Shown here piece by piece: positions 56,602-64,000 of a stretch of 64,000 nucleotides of DNA; position 1 is the first letter of the stretch, and every line of letters begins with the position of its first letter. The stretch lies in NCBI GenBank assembly GCA_013359135.1, contig JABWCN010000006.1:18044-82043 (forward strand), written 5' to 3'. The DNA is from Pseudobdellovibrionaceae bacterium. Lineage in GTDB: Bacteria; Bdellovibrionota; Bdellovibrionia; Bdellovibrionales; Bdellovibrionaceae. The notes under the pieces were generated by a model. It saw nothing but the letters and a program-made list of their open reading frames with translations. It had not been told where the DNA came from and did not search any database. The position numbers were made by a program, and so were the translations under genes.

Positions 56602-56802
56602 TTAAATATGATCTATAACAATATCTCTATCCATAACAGTTTTTCTGCCATCAGCTTTTGCGCTTTCAATACCTTTTAAACAAAGTCTCTCCACAGCTTT
56701 ACTTAAAACTTCGATAGTAGCTGCTGATGTGTTCATATCGCCTTTTTCTTTGATTAATTTTTTAACTTTACTTGTAACAACTAACACTAATTCTTCTGAC
56801 AT
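56602..56802 (-). CDS. Bacterial histone (single histone fold)
   Basis: 66 aa from the ATG at 56802, fixed by GGAGG five bases upstream. The sequence reads as one histone fold: helix 1 VTSKVKKLIKEKG, loop 1 DMNTSAAT, long helix 2 IEVLSKAVERLCLKGIESAK, loop 2 DGRKTVMDRDI (the GRKT-x-x-x-x-DI of archaeal histones such as HMfB) and a short helix 3. It should form dimers and bind DNA. Bdellovibrio bacteriovorus is known to have a small essential histone (HBb, Bd0055) of similar length, and this is probably its relative. It lacks the long third helix of archaeal histones. It is a single-gene transcript with a 35-bp palindrome just upstream. Confidence 0.88.
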   Translation of the reverse strand: MSEELVLVVTSKVKKLIKEKGDMNTSAATIEVLSKAVERLCLKGIESAKADGRKTVMDRDIVIDHI

Positions 56803-56814
56803 CCTTGCCTCCAT

Positions 56815-56849
56815 TTGAATATATTCGTTTTAAAAACGCATATATTCAA
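56815..56849. promoter_or_regulatory. 35-bp imperfect palindrome at the histone gene ribosome site
   Basis: The outer arms TTGAATATAT and ATATATTCAA are exact complements (10 bp). Inside, after one mismatch, CGTTTT and AAAACG pair (6 bp) around a single central base. It ends 3 bp before the GGAGG of the histone gene. It could be an operator for autoregulation or an RNA hairpin that affects initiation. A second palindrome, GTCTGTGTTACAGAC, is at 56862-56876. Confidence 0.6.
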
Positions 56850-56885
56850 TCCTCACACAAAGTCTGTGTTACAGACAAAGAAATC

Positions 56886-58310
56886 TTAGCCGCCGTCGCG
56901 GTGCGTGGTATGTTTTAAAAGTTTCGCCTCTCGCGCTGACCCTTCAGAGTTTGGATAAATCCACACATAGTTTTTTTGACCAATTGGTTGTGTGCACTCG
57001 ATATCTAAGTATCCTGGCGACCACGTTCCAGAGTTAAGGTGCTCAATTGAACCAATCATTTCGTGTCGCGTAATGTGTGTGTGACCAAAAACAATTCTAG
57101 AAACTCCTGTTATATATCCTGCTGTAGCCAATATTTTTTCGTCAGGTTCTTTATAACCTGAGACCAAGGAAACTATCGATTTTGTATAAAACATGAAAAA
57201 GGGTACCAACATAAACAAAGGGATAAATCCCCAAAACAAAGAGATCCCAAAAATATTTTTCAAAACAGAGAAGATCTGAAAAATAACAAAGAAAGAAATA
57301 AAAATAAGAAAAGCTCTATCAAGCCATAGCTCTTTCATAATCAAAAATGGATCTCTATTGGCATTTTCTACAAACAGCTCTTTTAATTCTCTCACCTGCC
57401 TTGGAGTCGCATTGGACTTAAAAGCAATATAATTAACCCTTTCTTCAGTGGCTAATGGGTTGCGAATAGATTCAGCAAACTGGTCTTTTATAGTATAAAA
57501 TAAAGTCCAAATGGCTCCCATAAACCATGTCAAAATTAAAAATGGCTGAGCCTTAGCCATATATTTAATGAACATTTTTATATAATCCAAAAATCCCATA
57601 ATATAATTACTATCAGAGTGTGGATTAAAAAAACCCATTCCATTCATGATGTAACGACTTGCTAAATTTCCAAAAGGTAACTTCATATATAAATAGTTAT
57701 ATGCTTTAACGAACGGATTAATTGGATCATCAAAGACACAATAGGGATCATACTGATTCCCGTGTTCAATCAAGGTGTCCTTATTGGAAATATAAAACCA
57801 CTCATTGAAACGAATTTGATTTTTAAGATCATCCTTAAGATCTAAGCTTTTTAAAATTGCCTCCTGAACTACTTTGAAATGCAACTCCACATCGTGGTTA
57901 CCAAAAATAAATATGACTTTATTTCCACTCTCAATAAACTCTTTAATGCTTTTAAAAAAGAGATCATGATCAGTAATTATTTTATTTATCTTGTAAAGAG
58001 ATCTTTCTTCTCTTGGCTTTAATCCACGCATTTTTTCAAGCCAAGAAATTTTATAAATGGCATCCAATGGGTAACTGGTAATTGAATCAAAATCAAAAAT
58101 ATCTCCATTTAAAACTAATTCAATAGGCTCATAATTAGCCTGAGCCTGAATTTTTTTTAAAAATAATTGAATTTGATCATCATAAAAAAACTCTCGCGTT
58201 TTATATTTCTTCCAAAGCGGATATTTAGGACGAATAGGTTCTGCATCACATAGATGAAGATCACTAATAATCGCTGTATATTTTGCTTTACTGAAATCTG
58301 TATCCGACAT
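56886..58310 (-). CDS. Membrane-inserted metallophosphoesterase (LpxH-like core)
   Basis: 474 aa. The calcineurin-like metal site is complete: AIISDLHL (Asp/His), LVLNGDIFDFD, FIFGNHDVEL, LIEHGNQYDP and VFGHTHITRHE. These motifs resemble UDP-2,3-diacylglucosamine hydrolases. A long insertion before the last motif holds membrane-type helices (about 245-275 PFLILTWFMGAIWTLFYTI, and 325-375 with AFLIFISFFVIFQIFSV and GFIPLFMLVPFFMFY), so the catalytic domain is tied to the inner membrane. The substrate is unknown; a phospholipid or lipid A precursor is possible. Divergent from murD, 13 bp apart. Confidence 0.85.
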   Translation of the reverse strand: MSDTDFSKAKYTAIISDLHLCDAEPIRPKYPLWKKYKTREFFYDDQIQLFLKKIQAQANYEPIELVLNGDIFDFDSITSYPLDAIYKISWLEKMRGLKPREERSLYKINKIITDHDLFFKSIKEFIESGNKVIFIFGNHDVELHFKVVQEAILKSLDLKDDLKNQIRFNEWFYISNKDTLIEHGNQYDPYCVFDDPINPFVKAYNYLYMKLPFGNLASRYIMNGMGFFNPHSDSNYIMGFLDYIKMFIKYMAKAQPFLILTWFMGAIWTLFYTIKDQFAESIRNPLATEERVNYIAFKSNATPRQVRELKELFVENANRDPFLIMKELWLDRAFLIFISFFVIFQIFSVLKNIFGISLFWGFIPLFMLVPFFMFYTKSIVSLVSGYKEPDEKILATAGYITGVSRIVFGHTHITRHEMIGSIEHLNSGTWSPGYLDIECTQPIGQKNYVWIYPNSEGSAREAKLLKHTTHRDGG

Positions 58311-58323
58311 AAATACTTATTCT

Positions 58324-59658
58324 ATGCTAGCAAATTTAAAAACTCAAATACAACCTCCAGTTGGAATTATTGGACTAGGAAAAAGTGGACTTAGCGCCAA
58401 AAAACTTCTCTCTCTCGTGGGATACTCATCAAAAGAAATAGTTACTTTTGATAACAACCCTTCGGGTGCCTCATCAGCTAACACCCCAGACTATAGCTGC
58501 GATCAAGATTTTCTTTCACAGTCTGGGGTTCGAAGTGTTATTGTATCCCCTGGTTTCCCTTTAGAACATACCTTAATTAAATCCTTAAGAGAGCAGGGCG
58601 TAAAGATCACAAGTGAAATCAACTTAGCTAGTTTCTTCTTGAAAAACGAGAACGTCATTGGCATCACCGGGTCTCTTGGAAAAAGCACTACAACCTCTCT
58701 TATTGGTGCTGGTTTGAAAGCAATCGACGACAAGGCTTTTGTCGGGGGAAACTTAGGAACCCCTTTTTGCGAGTACGCTATAAATTTAGTTGAGAGTAGT
58801 TTTAAATCTCGAGCTCAATGGCTTGTATTAGAGTTATCAAGCTACCAATTAGAAAATATGTCTGAGCTTAAGCTCGCTATCGCTGCCATCACTTATTTAA
58901 CTCCGAATCATTTGGAACGTTATCAAAACTTGGAACACTACTATGAAACAAAATGGAGTATTTTTAATCACGGTCATGCTCAAGCTTTTCTAAACAAAAA
59001 AGGTGGTGACCTTTTTGCCTTTGCTAATAAAAAAATTTCTGCAATTAATAACACAAGGGCAGAACAGGAAATTATCTGGGCAGATCCTAATGATATGAAA
59101 TTAAAGGATTTTTCTCTAACCGAAGCAAACATTTTAGGAAAACACAATCAAGACAATCTGGCTCTTGCTGCTCATATACTTCTGGCGACAGGTTTAAATC
59201 AGAATTGCATCGATGCAATGAAAAAATTTTCTGGACTCAGTCATCGTCTTGAAGTCATAAAAAAAACTAAGGATATCTTGATCGTCAATGACAGCAAAGC
59301 AACTACCATTGATAGTGTTATGACTGCTGTTAATTCTTGTCTTGAAGAAAGACTTTACCAAAGAGTTTTGCTACTTTTGGGTGGCAAAGACAAACAACTT
59401 CCTTGGTTACAACTTAAATCCACTCTGCAAAATCCAAAAGTAAAGGTAATCTATTTTGGATATAGTGGTTTGGCCATAAAAAGTATTGTTGATATAGAAG
59501 GTCCTTACTTCAATACGTTAAATACTCTGTTAGAAAATATTGAAACCTTATTACAGCCAAAGGATATTTTACTTTTTAGCCCTGGCGGAACAAGTCATGA
59601 TGAATTTAAAAATTTTGAAGAACGTGGAGATTTTTTTAAAAAACATTTTAATCTTTAA
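58324..59658 (+). CDS. murD: UDP-N-acetylmuramoyl-L-alanine--D-glutamate ligase
   Basis: 444 aa. MurD adds D-Glu to UDP-MurNAc-L-Ala in the cytoplasm. The N-terminal Rossmann-like domain begins GIIGLGKSGLSAKKLL; the ATP loop is GITGSLGKSTTTSL (GTNGKST in most Mur ligases, here GSLGKST); then FVGGNLGTPF, VLELSSYQLE, ITYLTPNHLERY, GLSHRLEVI and VNDSKATTIDSV. All are diagnostic for MurD. It stands alone, apart from the dcw cluster partners. Confidence 0.93.
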   Translation: MLANLKTQIQPPVGIIGLGKSGLSAKKLLSLVGYSSKEIVTFDNNPSGASSANTPDYSCDQDFLSQSGVRSVIVSPGFPLEHTLIKSLREQGVKITSEINLASFFLKNENVIGITGSLGKSTTTSLIGAGLKAIDDKAFVGGNLGTPFCEYAINLVESSFKSRAQWLVLELSSYQLENMSELKLAIAAITYLTPNHLERYQNLEHYYETKWSIFNHGHAQAFLNKKGGDLFAFANKKISAINNTRAEQEIIWADPNDMKLKDFSLTEANILGKHNQDNLALAAHILLATGLNQNCIDAMKKFSGLSHRLEVIKKTKDILIVNDSKATTIDSVMTAVNSCLEERLYQRVLLLLGGKDKQLPWLQLKSTLQNPKVKVIYFGYSGLAIKSIVDIEGPYFNTLNTLLENIETLLQPKDILLFSPGGTSHDEFKNFEERGDFFKKHFNL

Positions 59659-59665
59659 AAAATTT

Positions 59666-61129
59666 TTAGGCAGTTTTTAAATCTATTGAAAATTCTTTAT
59701 CCACTTCACCATAAACCACTTGCACCAAATGGTTCACTAGCTTATGCAACTCTCTACTTTGTGCACTTAATTCTTCTGCTGTTGAGGACGTTTCCTCGGC
59801 GGCTGCGGCATTAGACTGAGTTGTTGTATCTAGCTGAGAAATAGCGATTGAAATTTGTTGCAAGCTAATTGATTGCTCTTTAGAAGAAACGGCGATTTCA
59901 TCATTTAAAGTTGCTAACTTAGCGATCACCTGGAAAACTTCTTTGAGCACCTGATGGCTTGAACTTGCAAGGTTAACTCCGAAGACTGTTTTTTCCGAAC
60001 TTTCTGAGATCAATTTACTTATCTCTTTAGCTGAGTTGGCCGTTCTTTGAGAAAGATTTCTAACGGCATCAGCTACTACAGCAAAGCCTTTTCCTTGATC
60101 ACCAGCTCTGGCGGCTTCAACAGCCGCATTTAAAGACAGTAAATTTGTTTGAAATGCAATGTCATCAATAATTCCAATAATATCTTGGATCTGTTTTGAA
60201 CTCTTATCTATCTCGTTAATTGAATTCAAAAGATTTTTTATCTGAGACTCACCAGATTGAGAGAGCTGTTTAGCTGAAAATCCCAAGCTCTGTGCCATTG
60301 AAGTTCTTTCTGTATTTAGTGAGATTTGAGTATTAATTTCATCTAGAGAAGCCACTGTTTGCTCCAAAGATGCCGCTCCCTCAATAGATGAGCTTGATAA
60401 CATATGACTTGATTTTGACATTTCTTCAGAGGCAGAGGCTACCTGAGTGCCCGCAAGTCCCAAATCGTCCGAAATTTTTGTAAACTGTTTACTTATTTGT
60501 TTATTCAAAAACAATACCCAAAGAAGTGATACAATGGAAAACATTATAGCACATAAAACCATTATCATCTTTACTTGAGACGTTAGCTCATCGGCTTGCT
60601 CTGTAGTTTTTTTATTAGTGTTTACCATAACTGTTCCCATTGCTAACAAAACTTCTGTCATCTGATTTGAAGATTCTATCGTTTCAATCATCTTATGTTG
60701 TAGTTCAATATTATTTAAACGAGAAAAACCACTCAGTAGGGACAAGTACTTTTGTTTCTGATTACTCCACTGGTCTTTGAGCTTCTGTAAGTTTCTCTTG
60801 TTTTCTTCAACCAAACCAATATTTTCTAATTCATTTAAACATTTTTCTAAATCAGAGATTCTTTTATAAATATGTTCATCAACTTTACTTTGTGCTTGTG
60901 TTGAGCTACTTGCAATATTTTGCCATATTAAGCGAGAGACTGCATTACTGTGAATTCTGACATCACCAATTAATTGAGTAATTGGAATTCTTTTTTGACT
61001 CAAACCATTGATTACTTTTTCTAACGATCTAATGCCATTGATCGCTATAAAAGCTGCTACCATCAGACCCACAACAGGAAGACCAGCTAATAATATCAAC
61101 TTTCCTCTAAGACCTTTAAAAATTTTCAT
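59666..61129 (-). CDS. Methyl-accepting chemotaxis protein without HAMP domain
   Basis: 487 aa. TM1 (about 12-30), a periplasmic helical sensor of about 150 residues (four-helix-bundle type, [20 protein letters not shown]), TM2 ([20 protein letters not shown], about 188-208), then directly the coiled-coil signalling domain. The hairpin tip is [20 protein letters not shown] and [20 protein letters not shown]. After TM2 the chain ([19 protein letters not shown]) enters the methylation helices at once, and no HAMP P-x-x-x-L ... DE-x-G pattern is seen. It should signal to CheA/CheW; ligand unknown. The C-terminus ([11 protein letters not shown]) lacks a CheR pentapeptide. Confidence 0.9.
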   Translation of the reverse strand: MKIFKGLRGKLILLAGLPVVGLMVAAFIAINGIRSLEKVINGLSQKRIPITQLIGDVRIHSNAVSRLIWQNIASSSTQAQSKVDEHIYKRISDLEKCLNELENIGLVEENKRNLQKLKDQWSNQKQKYLSLLSGFSRLNNIELQHKMIETIESSNQMTEVLLAMGTVMVNTNKKTTEQADELTSQVKMIMVLCAIMFSIVSLLWVLFLNKQISKQFTKISDDLGLAGTQVASASEEMSKSSHMLSSSSIEGAASLEQTVASLDEINTQISLNTERTSMAQSLGFSAKQLSQSGESQIKNLLNSINEIDKSSKQIQDIIGIIDDIAFQTNLLSLNAAVEAARAGDQGKGFAVVADAVRNLSQRTANSAKEISKLISESSEKTVFGVNLASSSHQVLKEVFQVIAKLATLNDEIAVSSKEQSISLQQISIAISQLDTTTQSNAAAAEETSSTAEELSAQSRELHKLVNHLVQVVYGEVDKEFSIDLKTA

Positions 61130-61336
61130 AAAAACTCCATTCTATTTCTTAGATAAAGTCACAATTAAGAATTAAGAGGTGCTATCAATAGTAAGTACTA
61201 ATTCGGTAGCTTTCTTGAAATATGAACAGATCGTTTTGAGATTTCTAATAGGGATATGATTTTTATCAGATCTAGTAATTAAAACTACTTACTTTAATGA
61301 GAATTTTTCAGAAATTTTTTCGTTCTTAGCTTTATT

Positions 61337-63490
61337 TTAAAACACATCTAATTTAAAGTTAAAGACAAAGGCCTCTTGGCTCTTAAGAGGCGCCAAACGC
61401 GAATATATTTTTTGCGACTTAGTACCAAGAACTAAAACTTCATAAACATTAGGTGGAAGATTGAACAATATAAAGCCTCCCCCTAAATTTCCATTCTTAG
61501 CCTTGGTAATTCTACCAGCATAGTCAAAATAGAGTATATTGTTCTTTAAATGCTCATTCTCTGGAAGCTCAACCGTGAAATCTTCATCATGAACAAAGCC
61601 AATAACCATAGCACTCTGAGGATGGATATTTATTTTTAGCTCAGAAAATAAATAATTAAGCCAGCCTCTGGAAATCAACGGGACGTTAATGAAGTCAGTT
61701 TTATCTATGTAAGAATAATACGCTGGTAGATAGTTAGGATCAGGATTAGCATGCAACAAACTCCAACGCTCTAAAGAAGGCAAAAAAATAGTCTTAAACC
61801 CTTCCTTATCTACTTCAATTTTTTCCTGTAGACTTTGCAAACTCAACTCAGCTGGTTTTGCGTCTCCAACAAAAGCATCAAATACTTTAACATCAACTGT
61901 TTCAGTCTTAATTGAACTCTCTAGCTTTGCGTAAGATACCACACCTGGATTTACTGTTATATTAACATGAGAAAAATAGTTTTCTCCTCTTTTGGCAACA
62001 ATATGGTGTAAATCTTCTGGAACTCCAATAAATGCAAAATATCCGTTTTCAGATGTTACTTTTAAAGTTTTATCTGGCAACATAAAAGAATTAAAATAGA
62101 TTGGCTCAATATCCACAAACTTTTCCACTTCAACTGTGACTCCAGATATAGCTTTTTTATCAAAAAGCACTTGGCCCATAATGACTGATAAGTTCTTATC
62201 GTTTAAATTTTGCTGTCTTTGCTCTGAAACCATAGCTTTTAGAGCATCTATCATTTTTTGCGGATAAATTATATTTTCAAACTCTGAACTTGCTAGAATA
62301 ATTTGCTGTGAAGGAACATGATTTTTAGCTTCACTAACAAGCACTGTAGATGAGCCTGCAACAACGTGGTCAAAACCAACAGATCCATCTTTTTCAATTT
62401 TTTTATTTAAATAGTTATTAAACAAACTAGCACTGCCTTTTTCTATAGAAGCATTTTTTTGCTCGATTTGGTAAGCACTAACAGTTTTACCTTTAACATC
62501 TATCTTTTTATTAATATTTATTTTGGGTCCTGTGTGGTAAGAGTTCTTGTTCCAAACCACTTCAGAAACACGACCAATACCTTCTCCTAAAATTCTTCCG
62601 TCAGAAGTCACAAGTCTTGCAAGGATAAAACCCTTAGGATTTTCGATTTGTAGTTGGTATGTGCCATTAACTAGATTAACTGTTCCTTTTTCCTTGAAAG
62701 AGCCTTCTTCATATCTTCGAATTTCTATGTGGTGCTCGTTGGTAATTGCAAGCCCATCTCTAATTTCAAGTAAACCAACAACACTGTTAGCGACATACGC
62801 TGATGTTTTTTGTGAGGCCTGCAAAGTTCCAGCTGAGGACTCCGTGGAATTTTTAGACTTACTATCTAGAACACTTTGTGCTGCCGAGGCTAGCCCCATA
62901 CTCACTAACTCTGCTTTTGATGCTACCATTGGTTCTGTTTCAATAACAGGATCAGCTACCATCTCTTCAATTTCATGATCTGAATAAGAGCCAAACTTTT
63001 TTCTAATAAACGGTTTTAAATCATGCAACCATGACTCTTCATCATTTTTATTATAAGTCTGTTGCTGTCGTGCCACCCTGGGGTCTAAGTAATTTCCATA
63101 GGAATCAATCTTGTTATCAAGCTCAATCCGGTCATTGTTACTGGATAAGTTAGCTTGATAAATTATTTTGGATTCTTTAACAATTCGCAGTGTAGGCAAA
63201 ACCATTCTTGCCAAGTTAGGGCGGGGATCCATCGTGTCTAGCTCAGTCTTCTCATCAGCAAGATCAATCTCACGAAAAGATTTAGATTTATTCTTCTCTA
63301 CCTTAGCTGTTTCTTCTGGTGCTGGTCTTCCTGTCATTGCAATAAAAGCGACATAAGGTGGAAAATTTTTATTAGCTTTAATAGATACTTGTCGATTTAC
63401 CATAACCACCTTCACGCCATCGATCGTCGAGGGAAAAAGGCAGACTGCTGTGAAGCAAAATGTAAGTACAAGTATTTTTAAAATAGTCAT
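61337..63490 (-). CDS. Large secreted protein with a carboxypeptidase-regulatory-like domain
   Basis: 717 aa with an N-terminal export signal (KILVLTFCFTAVCLFP). The region around 440-530 reads as a carboxypeptidase-regulatory / Cna-B-like beta-sandwich (VIMGQVLFDKKAISGVTVEV...TSENGYFAFIGVPEDLHHIV). Earlier there is a similar pattern (HIEIRRYEEGSF...GTYQLQIENPKGFILARLVT). The N-terminal 200 residues are charged and probably disordered. I cannot name it. It lies 15 bp after a small lipoprotein gene in the same direction; the two may act together in the envelope. Confidence 0.65.
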   Translation of the reverse strand: MTILKILVLTFCFTAVCLFPSTIDGVKVVMVNRQVSIKANKNFPPYVAFIAMTGRPAPEETAKVEKNKSKSFREIDLADEKTELDTMDPRPNLARMVLPTLRIVKESKIIYQANLSSNNDRIELDNKIDSYGNYLDPRVARQQQTYNKNDEESWLHDLKPFIRKKFGSYSDHEIEEMVADPVIETEPMVASKAELVSMGLASAAQSVLDSKSKNSTESSAGTLQASQKTSAYVANSVVGLLEIRDGLAITNEHHIEIRRYEEGSFKEKGTVNLVNGTYQLQIENPKGFILARLVTSDGRILGEGIGRVSEVVWNKNSYHTGPKININKKIDVKGKTVSAYQIEQKNASIEKGSASLFNNYLNKKIEKDGSVGFDHVVAGSSTVLVSEAKNHVPSQQIILASSEFENIIYPQKMIDALKAMVSEQRQQNLNDKNLSVIMGQVLFDKKAISGVTVEVEKFVDIEPIYFNSFMLPDKTLKVTSENGYFAFIGVPEDLHHIVAKRGENYFSHVNITVNPGVVSYAKLESSIKTETVDVKVFDAFVGDAKPAELSLQSLQEKIEVDKEGFKTIFLPSLERWSLLHANPDPNYLPAYYSYIDKTDFINVPLISRGWLNYLFSELKINIHPQSAMVIGFVHDEDFTVELPENEHLKNNILYFDYAGRITKAKNGNLGGGFILFNLPPNVYEVLVLGTKSQKIYSRLAPLKSQEAFVFNFKLDVF

Positions 63491-63505
63491 TACTTATTTA
63501 GAATC

Positions 63506-63943
63506 TTAAAAAGCTTTAAAATCGTCAATTATATTGCGGTTTTCGAGACTTTTGAGGAGCTCTTGATGTAGATTTTTAGCTAGCTCTTCGGACAAAAGTT
63601 CATCTGTATCTGTCTCTTCGTACTGGCCTGGACCGACTTGAGTCTCGATCACCACATTAAGAACCACGTCATAAGGCCTGCGCTCGCCTAAAATCGTTAT
63701 ATGTGCATATCGTCTTTGTTTGGCTTTTCTGGCAGTTTCAATTACTCGCCCTTTTTTATCCATAAAATCTGTAGTTAATTCACGTCCATTTTGAGAAACG
63801 ACTCTTGGCTCACCAAACAACTTAACTATAGTTTTTCTTGTTTCAGACAAGCTAAAGTTCGACTCTTTTATCACCGCACCAGGAGTAGAACAACTATTTA
63901 GCATCAAAGTAAAAGCTGATATTAAGAAAATAAATTTTATCAT
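63506..63943 (-). CDS. Small lipoprotein, unknown
   Basis: 145 aa with lipobox MLNSC (Cys18). The mature part has a basic middle (MDKKGRVIETARKAKQRRYA) and an acidic C-terminus (EETDTDELLSEELAKNLHQE). No family recognised. It is the first gene of a pair with the 717-residue secreted protein, and its promoter should lie in the last 57 bp of the window. Confidence 0.7.
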   Translation of the reverse strand: MIKFIFLISAFTLMLNSCSTPGAVIKESNFSLSETRKTIVKLFGEPRVVSQNGRELTTDFMDKKGRVIETARKAKQRRYAHITILGERRPYDVVLNVVIETQVGPGQYEETDTDELLSEELAKNLHQELLKSLENRNIIDDFKAF

Positions 63944-64000
63944 CTAATCCATTAGGAACTTTTTTTTTTTTAATGTCAATGTAGAGTAAAAATCTTTCTT

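Overview
The window looks like chromosome from a low-GC predatory or Bdellovibrio-like bacterium (phylum Bdellovibrionota; genus not determinable by eye). Pointers are a short single-domain bacterial histone, very large FG-GAP surface lipoproteins, many small secreted or lipid-anchored proteins, GatCAB amidotransferase, and flagellar-type MotA/MotB in a Gram-negative setting. The assignment rests on recalled family knowledge. I see no insertion sequence, prophage, CRISPR array, tRNA or rRNA.

Layout. 1-2630: the start of a GYF_2-like protein, a candidate small RNA made of two hairpins with the same C-rich cap, a sigma-54 activator with a degenerate receiver, and a small secreted protein. 2700-12720: a lipoprotein metalloprotease, a C26-type amidotransferase, the rpmE / prfA-prmC-murA translation and cell-wall block, a lytic-transglycosylase-like pair and an ABC-F ATPase. 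12818-14872: an S46 dipeptidyl peptidase.

15224-41337 is the most unusual part. A five-gene plus-strand run starts with a protein that reads as the C-terminal periplasmic domain of FliF, one membrane helix and a complete but diverged FliG. Three giant lipoproteins follow (1566, 1762 and 2117 aa; FN3 plus FG-GAP propellers, then Ig/cadherin-like repeats), then a small coiled-coil membrane protein. Facing them is motA-motB plus two bitopic membrane proteins. Divergent from motA are an outer-membrane-like protein, a von Willebrand A protein and a PEGA/TPR lipoprotein. I infer a flagellum-independent, MotAB-powered envelope machine that carries or moves large surface adhesins; this is a hypothesis.

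41349-48915: two small barrel-like proteins, a DUF2892 membrane protein preceded by a perfect CRP-type palindrome, a Crp/Fnr regulator, Rho with a 250-residue disordered Asn-rich extension and an AT-hook motif, a PilZ protein, a LysM/polyproline protein with both a lipobox and a C-terminal membrane helix, and a DUF192 protein. 48923-64000: a Ppx/GppA phosphatase, gatB, gatA, gatC, an alpha/beta-hydrolase-like protein without its nucleophile, ligA, the histone gene with a long palindrome beside its ribosome site, a membrane metallophosphoesterase, murD, a HAMP-less chemoreceptor, and two secreted proteins of unknown role.
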